Notes: a model not told the origin generated them from the letters alone. A stretch of DNA of 30,759 nt from Deinococcus indicus (GCF_002198095.1 NZ_NHMK01000034.1:1-30759), one strand, 5' to 3'. Shown: positions 9,713 through 19,212, counted from the stretch's first letter. Translations and numbers: made by a program.

Positions 9713-10435
9713 CTATTTGAGCCTGTCCCCCACATGAATGGCGGCGATGCCGAAGGTCAGCAGGCGGTAGCGGGTGCGGAAGCCCGTGGCGCGCATCAGG
9801 CCCGCCAGTCGCTCGGGTTCCGGGAAGGCCAGGACGCTCTCGGGCAGGTACGTGTACGCGCCCGCGTTCCCGCTGATCAGTCCGCCGATGCGCGGCAGCA
9901 CATGCTGGAAGTACACCCGGAACAGGCTGCCCAGCAGGCCCGGACGGGGTGGCGGGAACTCCAGAATCACCGCCCGCCCGCCTGGCGCGAGCACACGGTG
10001 AAATTCCGCGAGGCCCCGCGCGTAATCCGCGAAGTTCCGGAACCCGAACGCGCAGGTCACCGTGTCGAAACTCCCGTCCGGGTACGGCAGGTTCAGCGCG
10101 TCCCCTTCCTCCAAGCGGATGTCGAGGTGCCGCGCGGCGGCCTTCTCCCGGCCGATGGCGAGCATCTGCGGCACGAAGTCACTGCCGATCACCTCGGCCT
10201 GCGGGGCGCGGGTCTTGAGTTCCAGCGCGAAATCCGCCGTGCCGGTCGCCACGTCCAGCACCCGCGCCGGATTCAGGGCCAGGGCCTCCTGCGCCGCCGC
10301 CCGGCGCCAGCCCCGGTCCACGCCGAGGCTCAGCACGCGGTTCAGAAGGTCGTAACGGGGCGCGATGCTGGCGAACATGGCCTGCACGTCCTTGCCCTTG
10401 TCCTGCTTGTCGCCCACCGGCGGCCGGTTCGTCAT
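9713..10435 (-). CDS. menG: Demethylmenaquinone (ubiquinone/menaquinone) C-methyltransferase
   Basis: 240-aa UbiE/MenG methylase catalysing the last step of menaquinone synthesis, using SAM. Family features: VQAMFASIAPRYDLLNRVLSLG near the N-terminus, motif I VLDVATGTADFALEL, GSDFVPQMLAIGREK, then EEGDALNLPYPDGSFDTVTC and FGFRNFADYARGLAEFHRVL, which is the UbiE signature. Deinococci use menaquinone, so the menaquinone role is favoured. The start at 10435 (MTNRPPVGD) is fixed by TATGAT (10443-10448) 7 nt upstream; a longer open frame to 10573 overlaps the end of the downstream-reading kbl gene and is not family-like. It is transcribed in the same direction as kbl, 70 nt after it, but has its own -10 box. 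Confidence 0.93.
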   Translation of the reverse strand: MTNRPPVGDKQDKGKDVQAMFASIAPRYDLLNRVLSLGVDRGWRRAAAQEALALNPARVLDVATGTADFALELKTRAPQAEVIGSDFVPQMLAIGREKAAARHLDIRLEEGDALNLPYPDGSFDTVTCAFGFRNFADYARGLAEFHRVLAPGGRAVILEFPPPRPGLLGSLFRVYFQHVLPRIGGLISGNAGAYTYLPESVLAFPEPERLAGLMRATGFRTRYRLLTFGIAAIHVGDRLK

Positions 10436-10442
10436 ACCCGCG

Positions 10443-10448
10443 ATCATA
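10443..10448 (-). promoter_or_regulatory. -10 box TATGAT of menG
   Basis: On the minus strand TATGAT is followed by 7 nt and ATG at 10435. No ribosome site is present, so a leaderless mRNA is predicted. Confidence 0.65.
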
Positions 10449-10505
10449 GCGGCGCGCGGGCGGGACAGACGGGAAGCCTTGCGCCAGTCCCGCCCGCCGT
10501 GCGGA

Positions 10506-11693
10506 TCAGGAGATGATGCCCAGCGTGCGGCCCACCTCGGCGTACGCCTGGAGGGCGTGGTCGAGGTCGTCACGGGTGTGCTCGGCGGTCACGATGTTGC
10601 GGATGCGGGCCAGTCCGCGCGGCACGGTCGGGAAGCCCAGACCGACGGCGAAGACGCCCCGGTCGAACAGCAGGCGGCTCGCCTCGAACGCGGCCGTCGC
10701 CTCGCCGAAGATGACGGGCGTGATGGGCGTGGTGCTGCCGAAAATGTCGAAGCCCAGGCCCTGCAACTCCGCCTTGAAGTAGCGGGTGTTCTCCCACAGG
10801 CGTTCCATCAGGGTGGGGTCGCGCTGCACCTCGTCGAGCGCGGCGGCCAGCGCGCCCACCGTGGCGGGCGCCTGCGCGGTCGAGAACAGGTACGGGCGGG
10901 CGCGGTTGATCAGCAACTCGCGCAGGTCCCCGTGTCCGGCCGCGTAGCCGCCCACGCCGCCCCAGGCCTTGCTGAGCGTCCCGACCTGAATCACGTCGTC
11001 GGCGTACTCGAAGCCGAAGTGATGCACGGTGCCTCGCCCCGCCTCGCCCATCACGCCGCTGCCGTGCGCGTCGTCCACGTACGTGACCGCGCCGTACCGG
11101 CGGGCGACGGCCACCAGTCGGTCCAGGGGGGCCACGTCGCCGTCCATGGAGAACACGCCGTCCGTCACGACCAGTTTCAGGCCGTCCGTGTCGTGCTCTT
11201 TCAGCAGGCGTTCCAGGTCGTCCGGGTCGGCGTGCTTGTACACCTTCTTGGTGGCCTTGGTCAGGCGCAGCCCGTCGATGATGCTGGCGTGGTTCAGTTC
11301 GTCGCTGACGACCAGATCACCCTCGCGCAGCAGCGCGCCCAGCACGCCCTGGTTGGTCGTGAAGCCGCTGTGCAGCACCAGCGCGCTGCCCGTGTGCTTG
11401 AACGCCGCCAGCTGCGACTCGAAGTCCTCGTGAATGCGCAGCGTCCCGGCGATCGTGCGCACCGCGCCCGCGCCCGCCCCCCAGCGTTCCAGGTACTCGG
11501 CGGCCCGCGCCTTCAGGGCCGGGTGGTCCGCGAAGCCCAGGTAGTTGTTGCTGGCGAGGTTCACGACCTCGCGCCCGTCCACGCGGGTGCGGGCGCGGCT
11601 GGCGCTGTCCAGCACGCGCGGGTGGATCAGCAGCCCGCTCTCGCGCAGGCCGGACAGTTCGGCGGTCAGACGGTCGGACAGGGAAGTGGCCAT
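10506..11693 (-). CDS. kbl: Glycine C-acetyltransferase / alpha-oxoamine synthase family
   Basis: 395-aa PLP enzyme of the alpha-oxoamine synthase family. It shows NYLGFADHPALKARAAEYLE, the glycine-rich AGAVRTIAGT segment, DELNHASIIDG, the PLP-ring Asp in VDDAHGSGVMG, and the Schiff-base lysine K242 in TLSKAWGGVGG. The overall pattern fits 2-amino-3-ketobutyrate CoA ligase (glycine + acetyl-CoA to 2-amino-3-oxobutyrate, threonine catabolism). The close homologue 8-amino-7-oxononanoate synthase (biotin pathway) has the same folds and motifs, and some Thermus enzymes of this family do both. No tdh or biotin genes are next to it to decide. A TAGACT -10 box lies 7 nt upstream of the start. Confidence 0.87.
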   Translation of the reverse strand: MATSLSDRLTAELSGLRESGLLIHPRVLDSASRARTRVDGREVVNLASNNYLGFADHPALKARAAEYLERWGAGAGAVRTIAGTLRIHEDFESQLAAFKHTGSALVLHSGFTTNQGVLGALLREGDLVVSDELNHASIIDGLRLTKATKKVYKHADPDDLERLLKEHDTDGLKLVVTDGVFSMDGDVAPLDRLVAVARRYGAVTYVDDAHGSGVMGEAGRGTVHHFGFEYADDVIQVGTLSKAWGGVGGYAAGHGDLRELLINRARPYLFSTAQAPATVGALAAALDEVQRDPTLMERLWENTRYFKAELQGLGFDIFGSTTPITPVIFGEATAAFEASRLLFDRGVFAVGLGFPTVPRGLARIRNIVTAEHTRDDLDHALQAYAEVGRTLGIIS

Positions 11694-11700
11694 ACCCCCG

Positions 11701-11706
11701 AGTCTA
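11701..11706 (-). promoter_or_regulatory. -10 box TAGACT of kbl
   Basis: On the minus strand TAGACT, then 7 nt, then ATG at 11693; no Shine-Dalgarno sequence. A leaderless start is predicted. Confidence 0.65.
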
Positions 11707-11754
11707 GGCGCGGCGCCCCCCCGCCGTCCGTGAGCCGGGGACGCCCCCCGCTCG

Positions 11755-12783
11755 CTACAGCTCCGCGACCTGCGGGGCGACCTCCCGGCCCAGCAGTTCG
11801 ACCGAGCGCAGCATCCGCGCGTGCGGCATCAGCACGTTCGTCATCTGGAAACTCAGGCGGTCCACGCCGCCCAGCGCCGCGTGCACGAACCGCAGTTTGG
11901 CGGCCACGGTGTCCGGCGTGCCGATCAGGTACGGGCCGGTCGGCCCACACGCCGCGTCGAACTGCGCCCGGTTCGGCGGCGCCCAGCCCCGCTCGCGGCC
12001 CAGCGTGTCCAGCATCCGCGCGTACCCCGGCCAGAAGTCGTCCCGCGCGCCCGCGTCACTGTCGCCCACGAAGCCGAAGGCGTGCACGCCCACCCGCAGG
12101 GTGTCCGGGGCGTGCCCGGCCTGCGCGCCCGCCGCGCGGTACAGGTCCATCAGCGGCCGGAACGCCCGGAAGTCCCCGCCGATGATCGCCACCATCAGCG
12201 GCAGCCCCAGCCGCCCGGCCCGCACGAACGACTCCGGCGTGCCGCCCACCCCCACCCACACCGGCAGCTGCGCCTGCTGCGGGCGCGGGTACACGCCCTG
12301 ACCCCGCAGCGGCGCGCGGTGCCGGCCCGACCAGTGGACGTGCGTGTCCCCGCGCAGGCGCAGCAGCAGTTCCAGTTTCTCGCTGAACAGCGAGTCGTAG
12401 TCCTGCGTGTTCAGGCCGAACAGCGGGTACGCCTCGATGAACGACCCGCGCCCTACGACCAGTTCCGCCCGGCCGCGCGACAGCAGGTCCAGCGTGGCGT
12501 ACTGCTGAAACACCCGCACAGGATCGTCGGCACTCAGGACCGTCACGGCGCTGTTCAGGCGGATGCGGCTGGTTCGCGCGGCAGCGGCCGCCAGGATCAG
12601 GGACGGCGCGGAATCCAGGTACTCGGGCCGGTGGTGCTCGCCCACCCCGAAGGAATGCACGCCGCTGCGATCGGCGACCTCGATCTCCTCCAGCAGATTG
12701 GCGAGGCGGTCGGCCGGTGAGAGGGTCACGCCTGTGACCGGGTCGGACACCACCGCCGCGAAACTGTCGATTCCGAGTTCCAT
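11755..12783 (-). CDS. LLM-class (luciferase-like) flavin-dependent oxidoreductase
   Basis: 342-aa bacterial-luciferase-like protein. It begins MELGIDSFAAVVSD, contains the family segments GVHSFGVGEHHRPEYLDSAP and LNSAVTVLSADDPVRVFQQYATLDLLSRGRAEL, then VGRGSFIEAYPLFG, and ends with TPDTVAAKLRFVHAALGGVDRLSF. These are typical of FMN- or F420-dependent single-component enzymes of unknown substrate. Its upstream region has the best -10 box in the window, TATAAT, 7 nt before the ATG, so it may be well expressed and leaderless. It is separated from the convergently read lipoprotein terminator by a short spacer. Confidence 0.88.
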   Translation of the reverse strand: MELGIDSFAAVVSDPVTGVTLSPADRLANLLEEIEVADRSGVHSFGVGEHHRPEYLDSAPSLILAAAAARTSRIRLNSAVTVLSADDPVRVFQQYATLDLLSRGRAELVVGRGSFIEAYPLFGLNTQDYDSLFSEKLELLLRLRGDTHVHWSGRHRAPLRGQGVYPRPQQAQLPVWVGVGGTPESFVRAGRLGLPLMVAIIGGDFRAFRPLMDLYRAAGAQAGHAPDTLRVGVHAFGFVGDSDAGARDDFWPGYARMLDTLGRERGWAPPNRAQFDAACGPTGPYLIGTPDTVAAKLRFVHAALGGVDRLSFQMTNVLMPHARMLRSVELLGREVAPQVAEL

Positions 12784-12790
12784 GCTTCAC

Positions 12791-12796
12791 ATTATA
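12791..12796 (-). promoter_or_regulatory. Consensus -10 box TATAAT of the LLM oxidoreductase gene
   Basis: Perfect TATAAT on the minus strand, 7 nt before the ATG at 12783. The sequence immediately upstream is AT-rich (AAATCGATT), unusual for this window; no clear -35 hexamer. Confidence 0.75.
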
Positions 12797-12850
12797 AATC
12801 GATTTGGAAAGAGAGGTACGGAGACACCTGAGAGCGGGAGGCAAAGAGCA

Positions 12851-12878
12851 CAGAAAAGACCCCCGGCAGGTCCGGGGG
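12851..12878 (-). terminator. Rho-independent terminator of the lipoprotein pair
   Basis: On the minus strand CCCCCGG, a 5-nt loop and CCGGGGG are followed by TCTTTTCT, about 20 nt after the stop of the second lipoprotein. Confidence 0.85.
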
Positions 12879-12897
12879 CCACTGGGCAGAAGGCGTG

Positions 12898-13515
12898 CTA
12901 CTGGCTGGTCACGGGCGTCGGCTCGTGCAGCGTGTAGCGTTGCAGGCCCGCCGTCCCCAGGCTGCGCTGGTACGTGCGGCTCCCGTCCGGCAGGTACACG
13001 TAGTGCTCGGCGCGCGTCCAGCCCTGCGCCAGATTCCAGCGTTGACGCATGTCCGGCACGAGCGTCCTGAAGTCCGCCGTCACGGCCGCACTGGCGTACG
13101 CCACGCGGTCATGCGTCATCAGCGGCAGCGTCTCGCCCACGTCCAGCGTGCCGTTCGCGTTGCGGTCCTGCCACATCGTCCATTCCAGCAGCAGCACCTT
13201 CGCGGCCGGGGCGACCGTCACCGACGCGCCCGCCGGGATCAGCGTGGCGGCGTCCACGGCGCGGTCCGTCTGGTTCATCCATTTCAGCGGGTCCACGTCC
13301 ACGGCCGTCTTCCCGCTGGGCACGGCCAGCTGGTACACGCTCTCGCCGCCGTCCGTCACCAGGGACAGGTAGGCGCCGGCTGGCGCAGCCGGGAAGCGCA
13401 CCTCCACGCCACTGGGCAGGGGAGGCCGGCCGCCCGTCGGGGCCGACGAACTGCCGCACGCGGTCAGGGCTGCGCCCAGCAGGGCCGCTGCCGGAATCCA
13501 CATGGCGCGTTTCAT
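12898..13515 (-). CDS. Predicted lipoprotein of unknown function, second of a coupled pair
   Basis: 205-aa protein with a lipoprotein signal: [20 protein letters not shown], lipobox LTAC. The mature part looks beta-rich. It contains QDRNANGTLDVGE, which resembles a calcium-binding EF-hand or dockerin-like loop (D-x-N-x-N-G-x-x-D-x-x-E). No family is recognised. Its ATG overlaps the stop of the upstream gene (ATGA, 13512-13515), so the two are translationally coupled. Both proteins share the same plan (lipobox, beta-rich body, one Asp/Asn-rich loop), and may be distant paralogues acting together on the outer face of the cell (inference). A terminator follows. Confidence 0.8.
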   Translation of the reverse strand: MKRAMWIPAAALLGAALTACGSSSAPTGGRPPLPSGVEVRFPAAPAGAYLSLVTDGGESVYQLAVPSGKTAVDVDPLKWMNQTDRAVDAATLIPAGASVTVAPAAKVLLLEWTMWQDRNANGTLDVGETLPLMTHDRVAYASAAVTADFRTLVPDMRQRWNLAQGWTRAEHYVYLPDGSRTYQRSLGTAGLQRYTLHEPTPVTSQ

Positions 13516-14222
13516 TTCGCACCGCCCGGGGTGCCACCCAGCGGGGCGCGCTGACTGATCAGGCGGTTCGTCGGCTCGTGCAGGCGAACCGCCAGCCCCT
13601 CGTCGGCCTCGGGCACGCTGTTCATGGTCACCACGTACCGGCCGGGCGTGGCCGACGGGTGCCGGACCTCGTGCGCCACCAGCGACCAGCCCTTGCGGCG
13701 CGCGCCGCTCTCGGTCGTGCGCCCGTCCGCACTGGTGAACGAGTACGTGAACGCCTCGCTGGCGTAACTGTAGATTGAGTGCGTCTGGTACAGCTCCTCG
13801 GTGCTTTCCGGCCGCCCGTTGCGGTTCAGGTCGTTGTAGATCACGAAGTACACGTTGCAGGTCTGCACGTTCTCCGGCGATACCACTACGTCCCGCATCC
13901 CGTCGGTCTCGCCACCCTTGAACGGGGACAGGCAGGCAGTCTTCTGAAGGTTCTGAAGCGAGTAACCGTCCAGGTAGACGTTCGCGCGGTTCGCCACGTT
14001 GCCGGGAGGGCTTCCCAGATACCCGCCGTACCCGATGGTCTGCAGGTATTGCCCGTTCGCGCCGAAGGCCACTCCACTCAGCCGCAGCGTGTCCACGGCC
14101 GGGGTGTCCGGGAAGGTGAAGGTCAGACTCATAGGGGCGGGTGGCGGGGGACTGGGGCAGGCAGTCAGGAGCGCACACAGCGCCCCGACCCCACCCAGCC
14201 GGATGACATTCATGTTCTTCAT
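13512..14222 (-). CDS. Predicted lipoprotein of unknown function, first of a coupled pair
   Basis: 236-aa protein starting [22 protein letters not shown], a lipoprotein signal with lipobox LTAC and then PSPPPPAP. The body is beta-rich with four more Cys-free stretches and two Cys positions (TACLS, QTCNVYF) that could form a disulfide. It contains [15 protein letters not shown], again like a calcium-binding loop, matched by a similar loop in the next gene. No known family is recognised. A TACTGT box lies 9 nt upstream of the ATG. The stop overlaps the start of the next lipoprotein gene by ATGA. Confidence 0.8.
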   Translation of the reverse strand: MKNMNVIRLGGVGALCALLTACPSPPPPAPMSLTFTFPDTPAVDTLRLSGVAFGANGQYLQTIGYGGYLGSPPGNVANRANVYLDGYSLQNLQKTACLSPFKGGETDGMRDVVVSPENVQTCNVYFVIYNDLNRNGRPESTEELYQTHSIYSYASEAFTYSFTSADGRTTESGARRKGWSLVAHEVRHPSATPGRYVVTMNSVPEADEGLAVRLHEPTNRLISQRAPLGGTPGGAK

Positions 14223-14231
14223 ACGATGTTC

Positions 14232-14237
14232 ACAGTA
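14232..14237 (-). promoter_or_regulatory. -10 box TACTGT of the lipoprotein pair
   Basis: Minus-strand TACTGT, 9 nt before the ATG at 14222, giving a predicted 5' UTR of about 2 nt and no ribosome site. Confidence 0.5.
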
Positions 14238-14312
14238 GCGGGCGCCCCCGGACCCTGCACGCAGATCTGACGCACGGAGCGGGCACGCAGATAACAGCCG
14301 CCGGTCACAGAA

Positions 14313-14349
14313 GGCAGGTGGCCCCCGGTCCGTCCGGAAGCCACCTGCC
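14313..14349 (-). terminator. Hairpin downstream of lpd
   Basis: Perfect 10-bp inverted repeat GGCAGGTGGC / GCCACCTGCC with a 17-nt loop that can itself pair partly (TCCGGACGGACC). On the minus strand it is followed by TTCTGTG, a weak U-tract. It lies beyond MITE copy B and probably ends the lpd transcript. Confidence 0.65.
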
Positions 14350-14395
14350 CTGTCGTCCCCTGGGCCTTCGCTACAGGCCCTGCGCCGCTGTCCTC

Positions 14396-14517
14396 ATACG
14401 GACTGCCGTTTGTTTCGCCAACAATCCGGAACGTCACCGCCCCTGCCGGCTCCACGTCCGGAACCCGTGCTGCTCCTTCTCTGCGGGGCAGCTCTACGAG
14501 TCGCGTCCGAGGCCGTA

Positions 14518-14518
<1 letters not shown>
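14396..14518 (+). mobile_element. MITE-like element, copy B (internally shorter)
   Basis: A 123-bp relative of the element at 4784-4940, nearly identical over most of its length (for example TTTGTTTCGCCAACAATCCGG and TCTGCGGGGCAGCTCTACGA). It starts ATACGG and ends CCGTAT. About 34 nt near the 3' end, corresponding to the large GATTGAA hairpin of copy A, are absent. Base 14518 is both the last base of the element and, on the minus strand, the A of the TGA stop of lpd, the same junction geometry as copy A with the ATL gene. Confidence 0.85.
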
Positions 14519-15921
<1,403 letters not shown>

Positions 15922-15927
15922 ACGGTC

Positions 15928-15956
15928 AGTCTAACGCGGCCCCCGTGAGCCGTCAC
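15928..15956 (-). promoter_or_regulatory. Promoter of lpd: GTGACG -17 nt- TAGACT
   Basis: Minus strand: -35-like GTGACG (15951-15956), exactly 17 nt, -10 TAGACT (15928-15933), then 6 nt to the ATG at 15921. A leaderless mRNA is predicted. Confidence 0.7.
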
Positions 15957-16044
15957 TGACCTGCCCGCATAGCTGGACAGGCGCGATTCACAACTCCCAC
16001 TGGTCAAACAGAGGGGGGCGGGGGATGGTCGACAGAGGATGGGT

Positions 16045-17226
16045 TCAGACTTCCAGAAAGTCCGTGATCACGCGGTTCAGGACCCACCAGCCCTCGGGCG
16101 TGGCGCGCAGCTGGTCGCCGTCCAGGGTCAGCAGGCCGCGCGCCACGTTCGCCGCGATGGGCGCCGCGTACACCTGCGGCACGTCCAGCCCGCTGCGGCG
16201 CGACAGGTCCCCCAGGTTCACGCCCGCGCGCAGGCGCAGGCCCATGAACAGCGCGTCCGTCACGAACTCGGTCGCGTCGATGGCCTCCGGCTCGCCCGCC
16301 TCGCCGGTCAGCCACTCGTGCAGGTGCGGGTTCGTGCGCCGCACCGTCAGGACGTCCGCCGCGCGCGGCCCGCCCCCATCCGCCACCTGCCATCCGCCAT
16401 CCGCCGGGTAGTGCCCCGCTGCCCCTGGCCCCAGGCCCAGGTACGTGCGCCCCTGCCAGTACGCGAGGTTATGCCGGGATTCCTGACCGGGCCGGGCGTA
16501 GTTGCTGATCTCGTAGCGGGTCAGGCCGCGCGCGGTCAGCAGCGCCTCGGTCTGCTCGAAGCCGCGCCGCTCGTCGTCCTCCTGCACCGTCACGCCCCGG
16601 CGCGCGAATTCCGTGCCGGGCTCGATGGTCAGCGTGTACGCACTCACGTGCCCCACGCCCAGGTCCAGCAGACCCTGAATGTCTGCCTCCAGCGGCTGCC
16701 CCGGCACGGCCGTGATCAGGTCCCCGCTTACCCGGAAGCCCGTCCCGATCAGGGTCGTGACCGCCTCGCGCGCCTGCTGCGCGTCGTGCTGGCGGCCCAG
16801 GAACTTAAGGGTCGCGTCGTCCAGGCTCTGCACGCCCACGCTGGCCCGGTCGAAGCCCAGCGCCCGCCAGTGCGCCGAGCGCTCCGGCGTGACCGTACCG
16901 GGATTCACCTCCAGGGTGTTCTCCAGCCGCCCCCAGCCCAGGTGCCGGCGCACGCTGCCCACCAGCGCCTCTATCTCCGCGTCCCGCAGGAAACTGGGCG
17001 TCCCGCCCCCCAGGTACACCGTATCCAGCTCGACGCGGTACGTGGCGGCCAGCGCCGCTGCCTCGACCTCCAGCCGCTCCAGGTAGCGTTCCACCAGTCC
17101 GGCGCGGCGCGTCAGGACATGAAAATCGCAGTACGGGCAGATGGTCGGGCAGAACGGCACGTGCACGTACAGGTGCCGCACCACGTCCGGGGCAGGGCTG
17201 GGCTGGGCGGCAGGGTCGGCACTCAC
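16045..17226 (-). CDS. hemW: Radical SAM haem chaperone HemW-like protein
   Basis: 393-aa radical SAM protein. The iron-sulfur motif is [13 protein letters not shown] (C26, C30, C33), followed by YLGGGTPS and the [15 protein letters not shown] and [11 protein letters not shown] segments of the HemN/HemW group. The HemW mark [20 protein letters not shown] is present, and the size is close to HemW rather than to the longer coproporphyrinogen dehydrogenase HemN. HemW is thought to deliver haem to respiratory proteins. Right after the GPGAAGHYP segment is an insertion ([13 protein letters not shown]) encoded by a dispersed GGATGGC-type repeat, kept in frame. Start GTG at 17226 sits 7 nt after TAGACT; the gene is divergent from the thioesterase with only 29 nt between start codons. 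Confidence 0.92.
   Translation of the reverse strand: MSADPAAQPSPAPDVVRHLYVHVPFCPTICPYCDFHVLTRRAGLVERYLERLEVEAAALAATYRVELDTVYLGGGTPSFLRDAEIEALVGSVRRHLGWGRLENTLEVNPGTVTPERSAHWRALGFDRASVGVQSLDDATLKFLGRQHDAQQAREAVTTLIGTGFRVSGDLITAVPGQPLEADIQGLLDLGVGHVSAYTLTIEPGTEFARRGVTVQEDDERRGFEQTEALLTARGLTRYEISNYARPGQESRHNLAYWQGRTYLGLGPGAAGHYPADGGWQVADGGGPRAADVLTVRRTNPHLHEWLTGEAGEPEAIDATEFVTDALFMGLRLRAGVNLGDLSRRSGLDVPQVYAAPIAANVARGLLTLDGDQLRATPEGWWVLNRVITDFLEV
16375..16406. repeat. GGATGGCAGATGGC-family repeat, copy R2, inside hemW
   Basis: Plus strand reads CCATCCGCCACCTGCCATCC and on to GCCGGG; the complement is a run of GGATGGC/GGCGGATGGC units like those at 1471-1552 and 20931-21030. It is translated within hemW as the Asp-Gly-rich insert and does not break the frame. 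Confidence 0.7.
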
Positions 17227-17233
17227 GCGCGGC

Positions 17234-17239
17234 AGTCTA
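17234..17239 (-). promoter_or_regulatory. -10 box TAGACT of hemW
   Basis: Minus-strand TAGACT, 7 nt before the GTG at 17226. It lies only 4 nt from the -10 box of the divergent thioesterase gene, so the two promoters overlap back to back and any -35 contact would be inside the opposite coding region. Confidence 0.65.
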
Positions 17240-17243
17240 CGCG

Positions 17244-17249
17244 TATCCT
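17244..17249 (+). promoter_or_regulatory. -10 box TATCCT of the thioesterase gene
   Basis: Plus-strand TATCCT, then 6 nt, then ATG at 17256. Overlapping divergent promoter with hemW in a 29-nt gap. Confidence 0.65.
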
Positions 17250-17255
17250 CGCCGG

Positions 17256-17768
17256 ATGACCGACGCGCCCCTCACGAACGACCGCCAGCGCACCTACACC
17301 TGGGCCGACACCGCCCCCGCCCTGGCCGCCATACGCACCCTCAGCGGCCTGGAATTCCTGCGCGCCATCGCCCGCGGCGACCTGCCTGCCTCACCCATCG
17401 GCCTGACCCTGGGCATGGAACCCCTGCGCGAGGAGGACTTCACCGAAGGGCGCGCCGTGTTCCGCCTGAAACCACAGGAATTCCACTACAACCCCATCGG
17501 CAGCGTGCACGGCGGCGTGTTCGCCACCCTGCTCGACTCTGCGCTGGCCTGCGCCATCCACACCACGCTGCCCGCCGGGGTCGGGTACACCACCCTGGAA
17601 CTGAAATTCAACTGCGTCCGCCCCCTGATCGCCGGTGGCCCCGAAGTGCAGGCCGTCGGGCAGGTCGTCGCTGCCACCCGCCAGACCGCCATCGCCGAGG
17701 GCCGCATCGTGGACGACACCGGCAAACTGTACGCGCACGCCACGACCACCTGCCTGCTCCTGCGGTAA
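17256..17768 (+). CDS. PaaI-family hotdog-fold thioesterase
   Basis: 170-aa protein of the PaaI/YdiI acyl-CoA thioesterase group. The catalytic-helix region [25 protein letters not shown] is clear, with HGG and the helix Asp; it is followed by [16 protein letters not shown] and the strand VQAVGQVV. The protein hydrolyses small or aromatic acyl-CoA esters in characterised relatives; the substrate here is unknown. The N-terminal 30 residues are a non-conserved extension. It is divergent from hemW, sharing a 29-nt promoter region. Confidence 0.9.
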   Translation: MTDAPLTNDRQRTYTWADTAPALAAIRTLSGLEFLRAIARGDLPASPIGLTLGMEPLREEDFTEGRAVFRLKPQEFHYNPIGSVHGGVFATLLDSALACAIHTTLPAGVGYTTLELKFNCVRPLIAGGPEVQAVGQVVAATRQTAIAEGRIVDDTGKLYAHATTTCLLLR

Positions 17769-17785
17769 AGCCCCGCCAGTGAACG

Positions 17786-18274
17786 TCAGCGGCCGTGCGG
17801 CGTGCGGTCCATCCAGGCGCTCAGGGCTTCCGCCACGTTCTCCGGGCCGACCACGACCACCGCCGCGCCCGCCTGCGCGACGGCCGACGCGGCCGCGGAT
17901 TCGCCTGCCGGGCCGCCCGCGCCGTCCGCGCCCGTCCAGGCGGGGAACTCGCCGCCCTCGCGGTACTCCACGCCGCCCGCATCCGCCACCACGCGTTCCG
18001 GCACGCTGAGCGCCGGGCCGCCCGACAGGGCCGACGGGGCCACCACGATCACGCCGCGCGGGTCCGCCTCGCGCAGCGCCGCCAGCAGCGGCGTCAGGCC
18101 GTCATGCACGACCAGTGTCACGCGGCCCTTGCCGTCCACGCCCGCCAGTTCCCCGGCCAGTCCACCCGCCAGGGACGGGGGAGCCGCGACCAGCCACGCG
18201 TGCCCTCCCGCGCGACCCTCGAACAGGGCGAGGGCACTGCCGTACACGTCAGACCAGGTGCGGGTGTGTTGCAT
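17786..18274 (-). CDS. Hypothetical protein, possible small alpha/beta (Rossmann-like) fold
   Basis: 162-aa protein not recognised. Several hydrophobic strands alternate with helices: [44 protein letters not shown], ending in the helix [10 protein letters not shown]. The middle (about 112-133) is a Gly/Ala-rich linker. The start is the ATG at 18274, chosen because TATGCT ends 7 nt upstream; the in-frame ATG at 18286 would overlap that -10 box. It is divergent from the unknown gene at 18336. Function not assignable. Confidence 0.7.
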   Translation of the reverse strand: MQHTRTWSDVYGSALALFEGRAGGHAWLVAAPPSLAGGLAGELAGVDGKGRVTLVVHDGLTPLLAALREADPRGVIVVAPSALSGGPALSVPERVVADAGGVEYREGGEFPAWTGADGAGGPAGESAAASAVAQAGAAVVVVGPENVAEALSAWMDRTPHGR

Positions 18275-18281
18275 GACGCCC

Positions 18282-18287
18282 AGCATA
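18282..18287 (-). promoter_or_regulatory. -10 box TATGCT of the 17786-18274 gene
   Basis: Minus-strand TATGCT, 7 nt, ATG at 18274; leaderless geometry. Confidence 0.6.
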
Positions 18288-18322
18288 GGCGAGCCCGGCC
18301 CCCTCCCGCCCCGCCCGTCCGG

Positions 18323-18328
18323 CAGACT
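18323..18328 (+). promoter_or_regulatory. -10-like box CAGACT of the 18336-18803 gene
   Basis: Plus-strand CAGACT, 7 nt before the ATG at 18336. Same spacing as the TAGACT boxes upstream of kbl and hemW, with C for T in the first position. Confidence 0.45.
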
Positions 18329-18335
18329 GTCCGGC

Positions 18336-18803
18336 ATGACCGCCCCCGACGCCCATCCGCTCGATCTCCTGCGGCAGCAGGCTAGCCACACCGACCCGCG
18401 CGACGTGCAACGCGACCTGAACGCCCGCCCCCTCCCCACCCTGGCGCCCGGAACCTGGGGCGCGGGCGCCGAGGACACCCTGCGCGGCGCGACCGGCATG
18501 GAACGCAAGATGCAGATGGAAATGCGCATCGGCCTGGAAGGCCACCTGCACGACCTGCCGCTGCGCCGCACCGCGCCCCTGGCCGACATGACCCTCCCGG
18601 AGCTGCTGACCGAGCACGCCGAGGGCCGCCGCACCCTCCTGCGCGTCCTCGACCGGCTGCTGACCGTCGGCGAGACGCACGACCTGCGCGCCTGGACCCT
18701 GGGAGAGGAGGTCCCGCCGGCCGTGTACGTCCTCGCGTTGCGCGGGCGCCTGGCCCGGCTGGACGACCTGATCGCCGCGCAGCGCGTGACGATCAGTCCG
18801 TGA
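18336..18803 (+). CDS. Hypothetical helical protein
   Basis: 155-aa protein with no recognised family. It looks mainly alpha-helical, with charged helices such as [20 protein letters not shown] and [19 protein letters not shown], and has no signal peptide or membrane segment. GC-rich codon use matches the neighbours. Its last 11 nt overlap the convergent VOC gene. It is divergent from the unknown gene at 17786-18274 with a 61-nt gap, so they could be co-regulated. Confidence 0.7.
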   Translation: MTAPDAHPLDLLRQQASHTDPRDVQRDLNARPLPTLAPGTWGAGAEDTLRGATGMERKMQMEMRIGLEGHLHDLPLRRTAPLADMTLPELLTEHAEGRRTLLRVLDRLLTVGETHDLRAWTLGEEVPPAVYVLALRGRLARLDDLIAAQRVTISP

Positions 18804-19212
18804 AGCGCAGGAGGTACCCGTCGGGGTCCTGTACGAGCAGTTGCCGCTGCGTGTGCGGTGTGTCGCCCTCCATGTACGTCTCTGTGTTCAGTGGCGCGAA
18901 CAGCGGGTAGTCCTGCGCCCGCAGCCGCGCGTGCAGGGCATCCAGGTCCGGGTGCACGATCTGGAAGTTGATCCCGCGCCCGAACGGCACCTCCAGCGGC
19001 CCGGTCAGCCACGCCTTCCCCGGCTGCGCCTGCTCCAGCATCCACTGCGCCCGGCCCAGGCTCAGGGAGGCAAACCCAGGTCGCGTGTAGTGCAGCGTGA
19101 AGCCGAACAAGCGGGTGTACACGTCCAGGCTGTGCGGCAGGTCGCCCACCATCAGCTCGGGCACCAGCGCGGCCCACTCCGTTACGGGCACCAGGGATCG
19201 GTTGTCGGTCAT
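18793..19212 (-). CDS. VOC-superfamily protein (glyoxalase/bleomycin-resistance-like)
   Basis: 139-aa single-domain vicinal-oxygen-chelate protein: [25 protein letters not shown] opens the first beta-alpha-beta-beta-beta unit, [19 protein letters not shown] opens the second, and it ends [13 protein letters not shown]. This is closest in style to bleomycin-binding proteins, which bind the drug as dimers, but other VOC roles are possible. The start at 19212 (MTDNRSLV) is favoured by TACCGT 7 nt upstream over the alternative at 19221. The C1 mini transcription unit lies about 90 nt upstream and points toward this gene. Confidence 0.85.
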   Translation of the reverse strand: MTDNRSLVPVTEWAALVPELMVGDLPHSLDVYTRLFGFTLHYTRPGFASLSLGRAQWMLEQAQPGKAWLTGPLEVPFGRGINFQIVHPDLDALHARLRAQDYPLFAPLNTETYMEGDTPHTQRQLLVQDPDGYLLRFTD

